A DNA stretch of 64,000 nt from JALZKA01 sp963734015 (lineage in GTDB: Bacteria; Actinomycetota; Thermoleophilia; Solirubrobacterales; 70-9), in NCBI GenBank assembly GCA_963734015.1, contig CAVTFG010000013.1:67186-131185 (forward strand), given 5' to 3'. The position numbers were made by a program, and so were the translations under genes. Below the pieces are notes generated by a model. The model ran no database searches and was not told where the DNA came from. It saw nothing but the letters and a program-made list of their open reading frames with translations. The first letter of the stretch is position 1; the number at the start of each line of letters is the position of its first letter. Of the stretch, positions 8,370 through 17,100 are shown in pieces.

Positions 8370-8681
8370 TCAGGCTCGGAGCGCCCGGCGCAGCTCGGCG
8401 AAGCGGGCGTCCCACTCGCCGCCCACACGGGCGATCCACTCGGCGGCGTCGCCGAGCGGCCTCGGGTCGAGCGAGTAGAGCGCCTCGCGTCCGGCGCGCT
8501 CGACGTTCACCAGGCGCGCGGCCTGCAGGCCGGCGAGGTGCTTGGCCACCGCCTGGCGGCTGATCGGGAGGTCGGCGGCGAGCCGCGTGGCGCTCGCGGG
8601 CTTGCTCGCGAGCGCCTCGATCAGGTGACGGCGCGTGGGGTCCGCGAGCGCGGAGAAGACTGCGTCCGGTGCCGCCGGCAT
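8370..8681 (-). CDS. ArsR-family HTH transcriptional regulator
   Basis: A 103-aa winged-helix protein. FSALADPTRRHLIEAL is the typical start of the ArsR DNA-binding domain. ISRQAVAKHLAGLQAARLV is the recognition helix, followed by the wing (VERAGREALYSLDP). No Cys metal site is visible, so it belongs to the metal-independent branch often paired with SRPBCC/AHSA1 proteins. It starts 5 nt after the stop of the SRPBCC gene, forming a two-gene unit. In such pairs the regulator usually controls its own unit; the inducer is unknown. The start at 8681 was chosen over 8741 because the domain begins there. Confidence 0.85.
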   Translation of the reverse strand: MPAAPDAVFSALADPTRRHLIEALASKPASATRLAADLPISRQAVAKHLAGLQAARLVNVERAGREALYSLDPRPLGDAAEWIARVGGEWDARFAELRRALRA

Positions 8682-8686
8682 CCGGG

Positions 8687-9076
8687 TCAGGCGAGCACCA
8701 GGCGCACCGCGTCGTGCAGTGCGTGGAGGCTTCGCGTCCACTCCGCGGCCGACGCCGTCGGGCCGGTCGTCGAGGGGGCGCTCTCAACGACCACGAGGCG
8801 GGCGCCATCGGGGTGCGGGGAGACGGTGAACTCGACGCGCGAGTCGCCCTCGCCGGGTCGCGCCCAGGTGAAGACGAGCCGGCTGCCGTAGTCGATCTCC
8901 TCGACCTGGCCGCTGCGCTCCTCGCCGTCCGTGACGACGCGCACCTCGCCGCCCTCGACGGGGTCGAGCTCGACCTCCTCGCCGAGCCAGCGCTCGAGCT
9001 CGCGCTCGTCGCTGATCGCGTGCCAGACGTCGTCCGGGTCGCTGGGGATCGTGGTCTCGCGCCGTACCTCGCTCAT
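8687..9076 (-). CDS. SRPBCC/AHSA1-family ligand-binding protein
   Basis: A 129-aa helix-grip (START-like) protein: ETTIPSDPDDVWHAISD and ERWLGEEVELDPVEGGEV at the N-terminus, then a C-terminal helix. These proteins hold a hydrophobic ligand or act as Hsp90-activator-like folds; the ligand is unknown. It is the first gene of a unit with the ArsR regulator. Its ATG is preceded by AAGGGAG within a 44-bp leader repeat that also precedes pcm. The frame stays open through that leader, so an N-terminal extension of about 17 aa is possible. Confidence 0.8.
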   Translation of the reverse strand: MSEVRRETTIPSDPDDVWHAISDERELERWLGEEVELDPVEGGEVRVVTDGEERSGQVEEIDYGSRLVFTWARPGEGDSRVEFTVSPHPDGARLVVVESAPSTTGPTASAAEWTRSLHALHDAVRLVLA

Positions 9077-9084
9077 GACATCTC

Positions 9085-9128
9085 CCTTACCAGGGGGGCA
9101 AACATGGTTTCGCGCCTTACGTCGCTCA
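9085..9128 (-). repeat. 44-bp 5'-leader repeat, copy 1 (before the SRPBCC gene)
   Basis: It is 41 of 44 bases identical to 12621-12664, is in the same orientation, and lies directly upstream of an unrelated gene in both cases. It contains the ribosome-binding sequence GGTAAGG at its gene-proximal end. Read as protein it gives ERRKARNHVCPPGK, in frame with the downstream gene. Confidence 0.75.
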
Positions 9129-9157
9129 TCAAACACCTAGCCTCCTTCGCGTCGTCG

Positions 9158-9213
9158 CGCAACTGGGTGGTTGCGGATGATAGCCTCTTGGAACGCGCAA
9201 CCGTACGGTTGCG
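9158..9213 (+). promoter_or_regulatory. clpP promoter with paired CGCAAC-N6-GTTGCG operators
   Basis: Two dyads with identical arms, CGCAAC-N6-GTTGCG, lie at 9158-9175 and 9196-9213, centred 38 bp apart. Between them is TGA-TAGCCT (9178-9186), an extended -10 box. The downstream dyad is embedded in a perfect 24-bp palindrome (9193-9216) at the likely start of transcription. The arrangement is that of a repressor with two sites flanking the -10. It does not match the ClgR or CIRCE consensus. Confidence 0.65.
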
Positions 9214-9236
9214 CGTCACGCCAAGGAGGTGCCGCA

Positions 9237-9857
9237 ATGCCAATGGTCCCGATGGTCGTCGAGCAGACCGCTCGCGGCGAGCGCTCGTACGACATCTACT
9301 CCCGGCTCCTGAGCGAGCGGATCATCTTCCTGGGCCAGCCCGTCGACGACGAGATCGCGAACCTGATCGTCGCCCAGCTCGTCCACCTCGAGTCCGAGGA
9401 CCCGGACAAGGACATCTCCATCTACATCAACTCACCGGGAGGCGTGGTGTATTCGGGCCTCGCGATCTACGACGCGATGCGGTTCGTGAAGCCCGATATC
9501 CAGACGATCTGCTTCGGCGTCGCGATGTCGATGGGCTCCCTGCTGCTGACCGGCGGTACCCCGGGCAAGCGGATGGCGCTACGGAACTCGCGGATCCTGA
9601 TCCACCAGCCGACCGGCGGCTTTCAGGGTCAGTCGACCGACATCGAGATCCACGCCCGCGAGGCGCTCCACCTGCGCGACCGGATCGAGGACATCTACTC
9701 GAAGCACACCGGACAGCCAAAGGAACGCGTCCACGACGACATGGAGCGCGACCGCTTCTTCACCGCCGACGCCGCGGTCGAATACGGCCTCGCGGACCGG
9801 GTGATCGACTCGCGCGAGCTGGTGCGCAACCCGACGGGGTTCGGCGAGCGGGAATAG
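9237..9857 (+). CDS. clpP: ATP-dependent Clp protease proteolytic subunit ClpP
   Basis: A 206-aa serine peptidase of the ClpP tetradecamer that degrades proteins fed by Clp ATPases. The nucleophile lies in GVAMSMGSLLL (Ser of the usual A-S-M-G element), the His in RILIHQP, and the Asp in the ERDRFFTADAAVEYGLAD region. Family landmarks YINSPGGVVYSGLAIYD and QPTGGFQGQ are present. AAGGAGGT before the ATG is a strong ribosome-binding site. It is a single gene here, without a second clpP or clpX next to it, behind a promoter with two matching dyad operators. Confidence 0.96.
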   Translation: MPMVPMVVEQTARGERSYDIYSRLLSERIIFLGQPVDDEIANLIVAQLVHLESEDPDKDISIYINSPGGVVYSGLAIYDAMRFVKPDIQTICFGVAMSMGSLLLTGGTPGKRMALRNSRILIHQPTGGFQGQSTDIEIHAREALHLRDRIEDIYSKHTGQPKERVHDDMERDRFFTADAAVEYGLADRVIDSRELVRNPTGFGERE

Positions 9858-9892
9858 TTGCGCCGAAGCCGGCCATCGCGTAGACAGGACGG

Positions 9893-10534
9893 ATGGCGAC
9901 CGAGGCCGATCCGCGAAAGATCGTCGAATCGGGTTACGACGCGGTCGCCGGGCGGTACGCGCAGCTGGAGCCGGAGGGGCACGAGTGGCCGCGCATGCGC
10001 TGGCTTCGCGAACTGCTCGCCCAGGTCGAACCGGGTGAGCGGGTCCTGGACGTCGGGTGCGGCAACGGGATCCCGGCCACGCGCGAGATCGCCCTGGCAC
10101 ATGAGGCGGTGGGGATCGACATCTCGGCCGCCCAGATCGAGCGCGCTCGGGAGAACGTCCCCGACGCCGAGTTCGTCCACTCGGATCTGACCGAGATCGA
10201 GTTCGAGCAGGCGTTCGCCGCGATCGCGTCGTTCTACGTCATTGAACACGTCCCCCGTGACGAGCACGCTGAGATCTTCGAGCGCTTCCATCGCTGGCTG
10301 GCCCCGGGTGGCAACCTGCTGTTCACGATCGAGCCCGACGACGAGCCCGGGATCGTCGGCGACTGGTTGGGCACGCCGATGTTCTTCAGCCAGCACGACG
10401 CTGAGACGACGCTGGCGTTGGTGCGCGCGGCGGGCTTCGAGGTCCTTCGAGCCGAGGTCGAGACGCAAGTCGAGGGTGATCGCGAGGTTTCCTATCTCTG
10501 GGTGCTCGCTAGGCGTGGCTCGGGAACGACTTGA
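9893..10534 (+). CDS. Class I SAM-dependent methyltransferase
   Basis: A 213-aa Rossmann-type methyltransferase. The SAM-binding motif I is VLDVGCGNGIPATREIA, motif II is VGIDISAAQIERAREN, and IASFYVIEHVPRDEHAEIFE corresponds to the post-I region. The substrate cannot be inferred. The ATG follows TAGACA by 6 nt with no Shine-Dalgarno, which suggests leaderless transcription. It is separate from clpP (35-nt gap). Confidence 0.88.
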   Translation: MATEADPRKIVESGYDAVAGRYAQLEPEGHEWPRMRWLRELLAQVEPGERVLDVGCGNGIPATREIALAHEAVGIDISAAQIERARENVPDAEFVHSDLTEIEFEQAFAAIASFYVIEHVPRDEHAEIFERFHRWLAPGGNLLFTIEPDDEPGIVGDWLGTPMFFSQHDAETTLALVRAAGFEVLRAEVETQVEGDREVSYLWVLARRGSGTT

Positions 10535-10553
10535 ACCGATCCCGAACCGTGCC

Positions 10554-11009
10554 ATGATCGTCCCAGTGGCCAGGGGTGGCCTTCTATTGATCGCTTGCCT
10601 GGCGGGAGTGCTGGCTCTCGCGGGTCCCTCCGACGCCGCCACCCACAAGGGCAAGACGAGTCAGGGCAAGCGGGTCGCGCTCTTGACGAACGGCCAGAAC
10701 GAGCTCACGCGAATCACCTTCTTCGAGTGGAGGTCCCGGTGCAACTCGGGCGGGCGCTTCACCGAGACGACGAGCTTCAAACAGCCGCTCGACCGCTCGG
10801 CCCCGGGACTCTTCTTCGATCGCAGCTTCTATCGCCTCCGCCAGGGCGACGGGAACTACCGCATCAGGGTGAAGGTCCGCGTCCGGGGCGATCGGGTGTC
10901 GCCGAGACGCTGGAAGGGCGTTTTCAAGCCCACGGCGGTCGTCAAGCGCAACGGAAACCACGTCGCTACGTGTGACCCAGGCAAGATCCGCTGGCATGCG
11001 AGGAGGTGA
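10554..11009 (+). CDS. Secreted protein of unknown function
   Basis: A 151-aa protein with a classical signal peptide: VARGGLLLIACLAGVLALAG followed by a likely cleavage after SDA (SDAATHKG). The mature part is basic and has two cysteines, in RCNSGG and ATCDPG, that could form a disulphide. Blocks such as LTRITFFEWRSRC, RITFFEW and GNYRIRVKVRVRG suggest a beta-sandwich. I do not recognise a family. It is exported by Sec and probably stays near the wall or is released. Confidence 0.7.
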   Translation: MIVPVARGGLLLIACLAGVLALAGPSDAATHKGKTSQGKRVALLTNGQNELTRITFFEWRSRCNSGGRFTETTSFKQPLDRSAPGLFFDRSFYRLRQGDGNYRIRVKVRVRGDRVSPRRWKGVFKPTAVVKRNGNHVATCDPGKIRWHARR

Positions 11010-11016
11010 CTCGGCC

Positions 11017-11490
11017 CTAGTCGCTCGCCAGCAGCCGGCAGCCCAGCAACATCGCCAGGCCCTCGCCCCCGTTTCGCATGACCCAGTCGTGGTTCCACTC
11101 GAAGATCGGGCGCGCGATCGGGCCGATGAGGTTCATCCACGCCTTGGTGGTGGCGACGTTCCACTCGTAGACCACGGCCGTCACCCCTACGTGCTCGAAG
11201 AAGCGCCAGCGGCCGACGCCCTCGAGCCCGCCGGTGGCGTGGCCCTCCAGCAGGTGCGGGCGCTCGACCCGGGTGGTGACGATCTCGAACTCGACCGGGT
11301 ACGGGATCTTGCTGCGCCAGACGTAGCGGCCGACCTGACCAACGCCGGTCTCGTCGCCGGGCTTGAGGCGCTCAGCGGTCTTGACCCCGCGCCACCACTC
11401 CGGCCAGCGCTCGGACTCGTAGATCGCGTCCCAGGCTCGCTCGCGATCGCATTCCAGAAGCCAGGTGGTGAGGAACCGGTACTCCCCCAC
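11017..11490 (-). CDS. SRPBCC family protein (polyketide cyclase/dehydrase-like)
   Basis: A 157-aa START-like protein: MGEYRFLTTWLLECDRERAW, then SERWPEWWRGVKTAERL, typical of polyketide-cyclase/COQ10-like SRPBCC proteins with the W-P-x-W-W motif. It is cytoplasmic, binds a hydrophobic ligand of unknown kind, and has no catalytic residues that I can name. It is the last gene of the minus-strand run lhr-nei-crp-pcm-ASCH and starts 13 nt after the ASCH gene stop. Confidence 0.8.
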   Translation of the reverse strand: MGEYRFLTTWLLECDRERAWDAIYESERWPEWWRGVKTAERLKPGDETGVGQVGRYVWRSKIPYPVEFEIVTTRVERPHLLEGHATGGLEGVGRWRFFEHVGVTAVVYEWNVATTKAWMNLIGPIARPIFEWNHDWVMRNGGEGLAMLLGCRLLASD

Positions 11491-11503
11491 GCCCGGATGC
11501 CTC

Positions 11504-11905
11504 TTAGTTCCGGTGCGGAGTCCCGCCGTTGCCCATTTGCGGGCTCGCCGGCTCGATGATCTGCGAAAAGCGGACGATCGTGCACGTGTCCTCGAGGGTC
11601 ACCTCGCGGCGATAGATCTGCTTGAGGAACGCGATCTCCTCGTCGACCCGGCGGAACTCGGGATTGTCGTGCTCGATGTCGCGGGGCGAGAGCTCCTTGA
11701 TCCGCTTCACCTCGACGTCGTCGATGACAGCGGCGAAGATCTTCTCGCGCGGGGAGTGTTGGTAGCCGACGGTGATCCATACGACCTGGCCGGGCTGGTA
11801 CTTGCGCGCTTTGTCGCCCAGCCGGATCGTGGCGGTCTTGCGGCCGCGCTTGAGCTGGTCGATGAACGCCGGCGAGAAGAAGTTGAGGCAGAGGAGGCCG
11901 GTCAC
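11504..11905 (-). CDS. ASCH domain protein
   Basis: A 133-aa protein. LKRGRKTATIRLGDKARKY and GQVVWITVGYQHSPREKIF match the ASCH (PUA-related) fold, whose members bind RNA or act as small hydrolases. Downstream residues (VEVKRIKELSPRDIEHDNPEF) fit the ASCH C-terminal half. The last 15 residues are extra and look unstructured. It lies 40 nt downstream of pcm on the same strand. Confidence 0.8.
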   Translation of the reverse strand: MTGLLCLNFFSPAFIDQLKRGRKTATIRLGDKARKYQPGQVVWITVGYQHSPREKIFAAVIDDVEVKRIKELSPRDIEHDNPEFRRVDEEIAFLKQIYRREVTLEDTCTIVRFSQIIEPASPQMGNGGTPHRN

Positions 11906-11945
11906 GTGCCGGGCAGCCTACCTGCCCCCGGCACTGTTCGGCCGC

Positions 11946-12609
11946 TCATCCGGCTGGGAATCCACCCTCGCCGATCAGGGGCACGAATCGGCACGGCGCG
12001 ATGGCTCTCCGCCGTAGCTCCGGCTCGTCCCCGCTGCCGTCGTCCGTGCGCCTGAACGCGACCAGGAGGTCGGCGCCGCCCTCGGCGATCGGGATGACCA
12101 GACGCCCGCCCGGCCGCAGGGCGCGGACCAGGCCCCCGGGCAGCGCGGGGGCCGCCGCGTGCACCGCGATCGCGTCGACGGACTGCGGGCCCGCGACCTC
12201 GCCGCTGCCGTCGCCGGCCAGAGACCTCCACGTTCGAGTAGCCCAGTTCCGCCAGCGTCGCAGCGGCGCGCTCGGCGAGCTCGTCGACGATCTCGATCGA
12301 GCGCACGTGGCGCGCGAGCAGCGCCAGGATCGCGGTCGAGTACCCCGAGCCCGTGCCGACCTCGAGCACCTCCTCGTCGCCGGCGAGCTCGAGCCCCTCG
12401 CAGATCGCGGCGACGACCCAGGGCTGCGAGACCGTCTGTCCGTGGCCGATCGGCAACGCTCCGTCCTCATACGCGCGGTCGCGGATGCGTTCGGGCACGA
12501 ACGCGTCCCTGGGTACTTCCAGCATCGCGGCCAGAACCCGCTCGTCCCGAATCCCGCCCCCGCGAAGCTGCCGATCGACCATGGCCGCCCGAGCTGCGGC
12601 GGCGTCCAT
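11946..12609 (-). CDS. pcm: Protein-L-isoaspartate O-methyltransferase, frameshifted
   Basis: The N-terminal part (12609 to about 12222) carries MVDRQLRGGGIRDERVLAAM, HGQTVSQPWVVAAICEGLEL and the SAM motif VLEVGTGSGYSTAILA. The C-terminal part (VDAIAVHAAAPALPGGLVRAL, GGRLVIPIAEGG) is in the neighbouring frame. Removing one base near 12218-12222 restores a 220-aa protein, the usual length. Pcm repairs isoaspartyl residues in damaged proteins by methylation. The start codon is preceded by TAAGGA within the 44-bp leader repeat. The break is either a sequence error or a recent mutation. Confidence 0.85.
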
Positions 12610-12620
12610 GATCAAAAAAT

Positions 12621-12664
12621 CCTTACCAGGCGGGCAAACACGCTTTCGCGCCTTACGTCGCTCA
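12621..12664 (-). repeat. 44-bp 5'-leader repeat, copy 2 (before pcm)
   Basis: It is 41/44 identical to 9085-9128 and has the same orientation. It fills the gap between the crp stop and the pcm start. Read in the pcm frame it gives ERRKARKRVCPPGK without a stop. The distance to the start codon differs from copy 1 by exactly 3 nt, so the frame relation is kept. Confidence 0.75.
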
Positions 12665-12665
12665 C

Positions 12666-13352
12666 TCAGAATATGTACGACCGGAGGCGACGCGGCTCGA
12701 CGATCGTCACGCGGCCGCGGCCGACGATGACGACTCCCGCCCGCTCGAGGGTCGCGAGGAATCGCGACACGCTCTCCCGCGACGTCCCCGCGAGCTGGGC
12801 GAGGTCCGCCTGGGTCATCCGGACCGTGATGCCGTCGCGGTCCTCGGGGATCGCCTCCTCGGCGATCAGCTGCGCCAGCACCCCGGCCACCCGGCTCGGC
12901 ACCGTCTGGAACGACTGGCGGGCGACGCGCTCGTTGGTCTCGCGCAGACGGCGCGTCAGCGCCACGATCAGCTTGGCCGCGATCTCGCCGTGGGCTGCGA
13001 TAACGCGGCGCATGTCGATCGCCGGCAGGGCGAGGAGCTCGGCGTCGGACAGCGTCTCCACGCTGGCCGAGCGAGCGCCCCCGTCGAGCATCGCGAGCTC
13101 GCCGAAGAAGTCCCCGGAGCTGAGCGTCGCCAGCGCGATCGCCCGGCCGTCGGAGTGCTCCCGGGTCACCCGGAGGTCGCCGGAGCGAACGATGTAGCAC
13201 GCATCGGAGTCGTCGCCCTCGTGGAACACCCGAACGCCCTTTTCAAACGAGCGCGGGATCGCGACCGACACCACCTGCTCGAGCTCCCTTTGAGAGAGCT
13301 CGGCGAACAGGGGCACGCGGCCGAGGAGTTCGACGGTGTCGTTGGGGGCCAT
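12666..13352 (-). CDS. Crp/Fnr-family transcriptional regulator
   Basis: A 228-aa protein. The N-terminal cyclic-nucleotide-binding beta-roll (VFHEGDDSDACYIVRSGDLRV, SGDFFGELAMLDGGARSASV) is followed by a dimer helix and a C-terminal winged HTH (MTQADLAQLAGTSRESVSRF). The phosphate-binding cassette GELAMLDGGARSAS is close to the cAMP-binding pattern. The Cys set of Fnr oxygen sensors is absent, so a cAMP-type (Crp/GlxR) sensor is more likely. A GATAAT-containing AT-rich patch lies 30 nt upstream on the minus strand and may be its own promoter. It follows nei by 55 nt. Confidence 0.9.
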   Translation of the reverse strand: MAPNDTVELLGRVPLFAELSQRELEQVVSVAIPRSFEKGVRVFHEGDDSDACYIVRSGDLRVTREHSDGRAIALATLSSGDFFGELAMLDGGARSASVETLSDAELLALPAIDMRRVIAAHGEIAAKLIVALTRRLRETNERVARQSFQTVPSRVAGVLAQLIAEEAIPEDRDGITVRMTQADLAQLAGTSRESVSRFLATLERAGVVIVGRGRVTIVEPRRLRSYIF

Positions 13353-13407
13353 CGTCAGGTCTTCCGGGGGTCCTCGAAAAGGATTATCTACCCAAAACGC
13401 GCGGAGA

Positions 13408-14169
13408 CTACGTCTGGCAGGTGGGACACCAGTACGAGGTCCGGTTCGCATCGCCCTGGCCCCGAACCGAAACCGGCCCGCCGCACCGGGGACACCCGCG
13501 CCGCTCGGCCCGGTAGATCGACTCGGGCCGTCGCCCGCGTTCGACCGCGATCTCCATGATCCGGCGACAGTGGTGGAGCGCTCGCTCGACCTCGGCCGGG
13601 TCGAGGTCGCCGACCCTGCGCCACGGGCTGATCCGCGCGGCCCACAGGCCGCCGTTCCGGATCGCGTTGCCGATCCCCGCCACGAGCGACTGGTCGAGCA
13701 GCGCCTCGCCGACCTCCAGTCGGCCGCCCGCCGAGCGCAGCCGGGCCGCTGCGGCTTCGAGGTCGAAGCCGGGCGCGAGCGGGTCGGGGCCCAGCCGCGC
13801 GAGCACGGGATCGTTGCGCAGCCGGGACTCGGATACCAGCCGCAGGATCTGCCCGCCCGACTGCGCCGCGACGCCGCGGCCCGACGAGAGCACGAGCCAG
13901 GGCTTGCCGTAGGGTGCTCGCCCGTCGGCTCTGATGCGCCAGCGGCCGTTCATTCCGAGGTGGCTGTGGAGGGCGAGCCCGTCCGAGAAGTGCGCGAGCA
14001 GGTGCTTGCCGCGGGCCTCCGCCCGCTCCAGCACGCGGCCCTGAAGCTCCGCCGCACGCCCGTGAATCGGCGAGCGCGGGTTGGGGGCGTCGGCGAGGAC
14101 CATCTCCCTGCCACCCAGGGCCGTTTCCATCCGCCGGGCGGTGCGGTGGATCGTGTCGCCCTCGGGCAT
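13408..14169 (-). CDS. nei: Fpg/Nei-family DNA glycosylase (Nei2-type endonuclease VIII)
   Basis: A 253-aa protein beginning MPEGDTIHRTA. The Pro-Glu is the catalytic N-terminal pair of the family after Met removal (Schiff-base formation at Pro). HSHLGMNGRW is in the N-terminal domain, VAGIGNAIRNGGLW forms the helix-two-turn-helix, and the C-terminus ends with a zinc finger (CPRCGG, CPTCQT). It removes oxidised pyrimidines in base excision repair. It starts directly after the lhr stop; the Lhr-Nei2 pairing is well known in actinobacteria. Confidence 0.93.
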   Translation of the reverse strand: MPEGDTIHRTARRMETALGGREMVLADAPNPRSPIHGRAAELQGRVLERAEARGKHLLAHFSDGLALHSHLGMNGRWRIRADGRAPYGKPWLVLSSGRGVAAQSGGQILRLVSESRLRNDPVLARLGPDPLAPGFDLEAAAARLRSAGGRLEVGEALLDQSLVAGIGNAIRNGGLWAARISPWRRVGDLDPAEVERALHHCRRIMEIAVERGRRPESIYRAERRGCPRCGGPVSVRGQGDANRTSYWCPTCQT

Positions 14170-17100
14170 TCAGGCCGAGGCCACGAGCCGCCGGGGCTGG
14201 CGGCTGAAGCCTCCCTCGATCAGCGCGTCCTCGTAGCCCGAGCCGATCGCCGGCTCGCCGTCCACACGCTCGATCGACAGCTTCGGGATCACGCCCTCGC
14301 GTGCGGCTTCGGCCAGATGTGCGACAGCGGCGATCAGCTCCTCGCCGTCGACCTTGGCAAGGCGGAGGATCCCGCGTCCGCCGCGCTCGACGTAGAGCAG
14401 GGGGGCGCCGTCGCGGAGCAGCACGTAGGCGCCGGCGCTGCGGGACGGGCGCCGTCCCTCCTCCCGCCGCGGCCACGAGAGCGACGCGCCGTAGGGGTTG
14501 GCGGGGTCAGTGGCGGCGAGGATCTGCAACTCGTCCTCGGCGCGGGGCATGCTGCGCAGCCGCTCGACCGCCCCGGGGAGGGCGAACTGCGCGCCGCCCA
14601 GGCCCTCGACGAAATAGCCCCGGCGGGCGGTGCCGAGCATCTCCAGGTTCGCGAGCTCGCCGTAGAGCGCCGCGAAGCCGCCGGGTACGCCTTCCGCGAG
14701 CACGGTCTCGCGCGTCACGATCCCGTAGCGCTCGAGCATCAGCTCGGCCTGTGCCCGCATCCGTGGTCCTTGGTCGGGCGCTCCCCTGAACAGGGATTCG
14801 GTCAGCGACCAACGACCCTGGACGGTGCCGCCCGCAGCGGCCCGGCGCGACGAGAAGCGCCGGCTGGCCCTCGACCGGCTCTGGACGGCCGAAAGCCGGC
14901 GGCCGCGGAGCGGGGCGAACGCGTCGTTCGTCGCCTCGCCCGCCCAGGCCAGGTCCCAGAGCGCCTCGTGGAGCTCCTCCGGGGAGGCCTCGATCTCGGC
15001 GGCGAGGTCGATCCAGAAGCACGGGGACTCCGCGAGTCGCTCGCGCAGGACGTCGTGGAGCTCGCCCTCGGGTCGCTCGAGCTTCGCGTTGGCGGGCGGT
15101 GGGCCCGCAACGCGGACGTCCTCGCGGAAGTAGAGCGCGACCCGGCCCGAGCGGGCGACGGCGCCGGCGCCGATCCAGACGATCTCGCCGCCGGTGGTGA
15201 GCTGGTCGAGCCAGCCCGGGCTGTAGGCGCCGAGCCGGCGGGGCAGGACGTCGCGCTCCCAGACCTCCGGCGTCAGCGCGACACCCTGGAGCGGCACGAG
15301 CGCCTCGCGCAGGCGGTCCGGTCCGGCGCCGGCCGGGCGGTGGGCGTCAACGTTCTGCCAGCTCGGCAGGAAGCGGGCGAGCTCGGCCTGGTCGACGGCC
15401 TCGGCCTCCTGGCGCAGGTGGGCGAGGGACGCGCGGCGCACCCTGCGCAGGACGTCCGCGTCGCACCATTCACGCTCGGTCCCCCCCGGCAGCAGCTCGC
15501 CGCGCACGAGGTCGCCCGAGCGCTCGAGCTCGCGTAGGGCCGGCATCGGGTCCACGCCGTAGCGCTGCGTCAGCTGCGCGGTCGGGAACGGACCGTGGGT
15601 GCGGGCATAGCGGCGCACCAGGGCGAGCATCGCGTCCTCGACCTCGTCGGCGAACGACTCCGGCAGGCCGGGCGGTGGCGGGACACCCAGGGAGTCCCGA
15701 TAGAGGCCGGCGTCCTCGGCGGCGATCCACCGCTCCTCGCCCGCGATCCGCACCAGGGCGACCTTCCGCTCGCGCTCGAGCTTCTCGAGCATCGACTTCG
15801 CCGAGTAGCCCTGGACCACACGTTCCTGGCACTCGTCGGGCGTCAGGTCTCCGAGCCGGCGGAGGACCTGCTGCAGGGCGTCGCGGTCCTTGGCCTGGCC
15901 CTCCTCCATCAGGTGCTGAAGCGAGCGCTCCACGTCCTCCAGCGCCTCCGGGTCGATCAGGTCGCGCAGCTCCTCCTGGCCGAGCAGCTCGCGGAGGAGG
16001 TCGCGGTCGAGCGCGAGAGCCGCGGCCCTCCGCTCGGCGTTGGGCGTGTCGCCCTCGTACATGTAGGTGGCGACGTAGTCGAAGAGCAGCGAGGAGGCGA
16101 ACGGGGAGGCCGACTGGGTCTCGACCTCGACCAGCGAGATACGCCGCGACCCCAGATCGGCCAAGAGCGACTCGAGCCCCGGCAGGTCGAGCACGTCGCG
16201 CAGGCACTCGCGGTAGGTCTCGAGGATCACCGGGAAACGCGGGAAGTCCTTGGCCACCGCCAGCAGCGACTGGGACTTGAGCCGCTGTTGCCAGAGCGGC
16301 GTGCGCTTCCCCGGGTATGCGCGCGGCAGGAGCAGAGAGCGCGCCGCGTTCTCGCGGAATCGCGCACCGAACAGGGCCGAGCCGCCCAGCTCGGCGACGA
16401 CCAGGTCCTCGACCTCGTCGGCCTCCAGCAGGACCAGGTCGGCCGAGGGCACCTCGTCGGCGTCGGGCAGGTGGATGACGATCCCGTCGTCGGACCAGAT
16501 CGAGTCGGCCTCCAGGTCGAGCTGGCCGCGGATCTTTGCCGCGAGCGCGAGCCCCCAGGCCGCGTGGACCCGCCCGCCGAACGGCGAGAGCACGCACAGG
16601 CGCCAGTCGCCGATCTCGTCGCGGAACTTCTCGACCACGATCGACTCGTCCGAGGGGACGACCCGGGTCGCTGCCTGCTGTTCGCGCAGGTAGGCCAGCA
16701 GGTTCTCGGCGGCGCGGCGATCGAGGTCGTAGTCCTTGGCCAGCGTCTTGGCGTCGGAGGCGACCGCCTCGCGCGAGAACGCCCCGATCGCCCGGCCAAG
16801 CTCCGCCGGGCGCCCGATCCCGTCGCCCCGCCAGAACGGCACCGCCCCGGGCACGCCGGGAGCCGGCGTGACGATCACGCGGTCGCGCGTGATGTCCTCG
16901 ATCCGCCAGGTCGTCGCCCCGAGCAGGAAGGTCTGGCCCGCGCGCGCCTCGTAGACCATTTCCTCGTCGAGCTCGCCCACGCGGCGGCCGTCGGGGAGGT
17001 GGACGCCGTATAGCCCGCGGTCGGGGATCGTGCCCGCGTTGGTCACGGCGAGCTGCCGGGCGCCCTTGCGCCCCCGCACGGTGCCCGCGGTCCGGTCCCA

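Noticed and set aside
9193..9216. ClgR or HspR operator at clpP
   Set aside because: The ClgR pattern needs CGC-N5-GCG and HspR sites are CTTGAGT-type; neither spacing nor bases fit.
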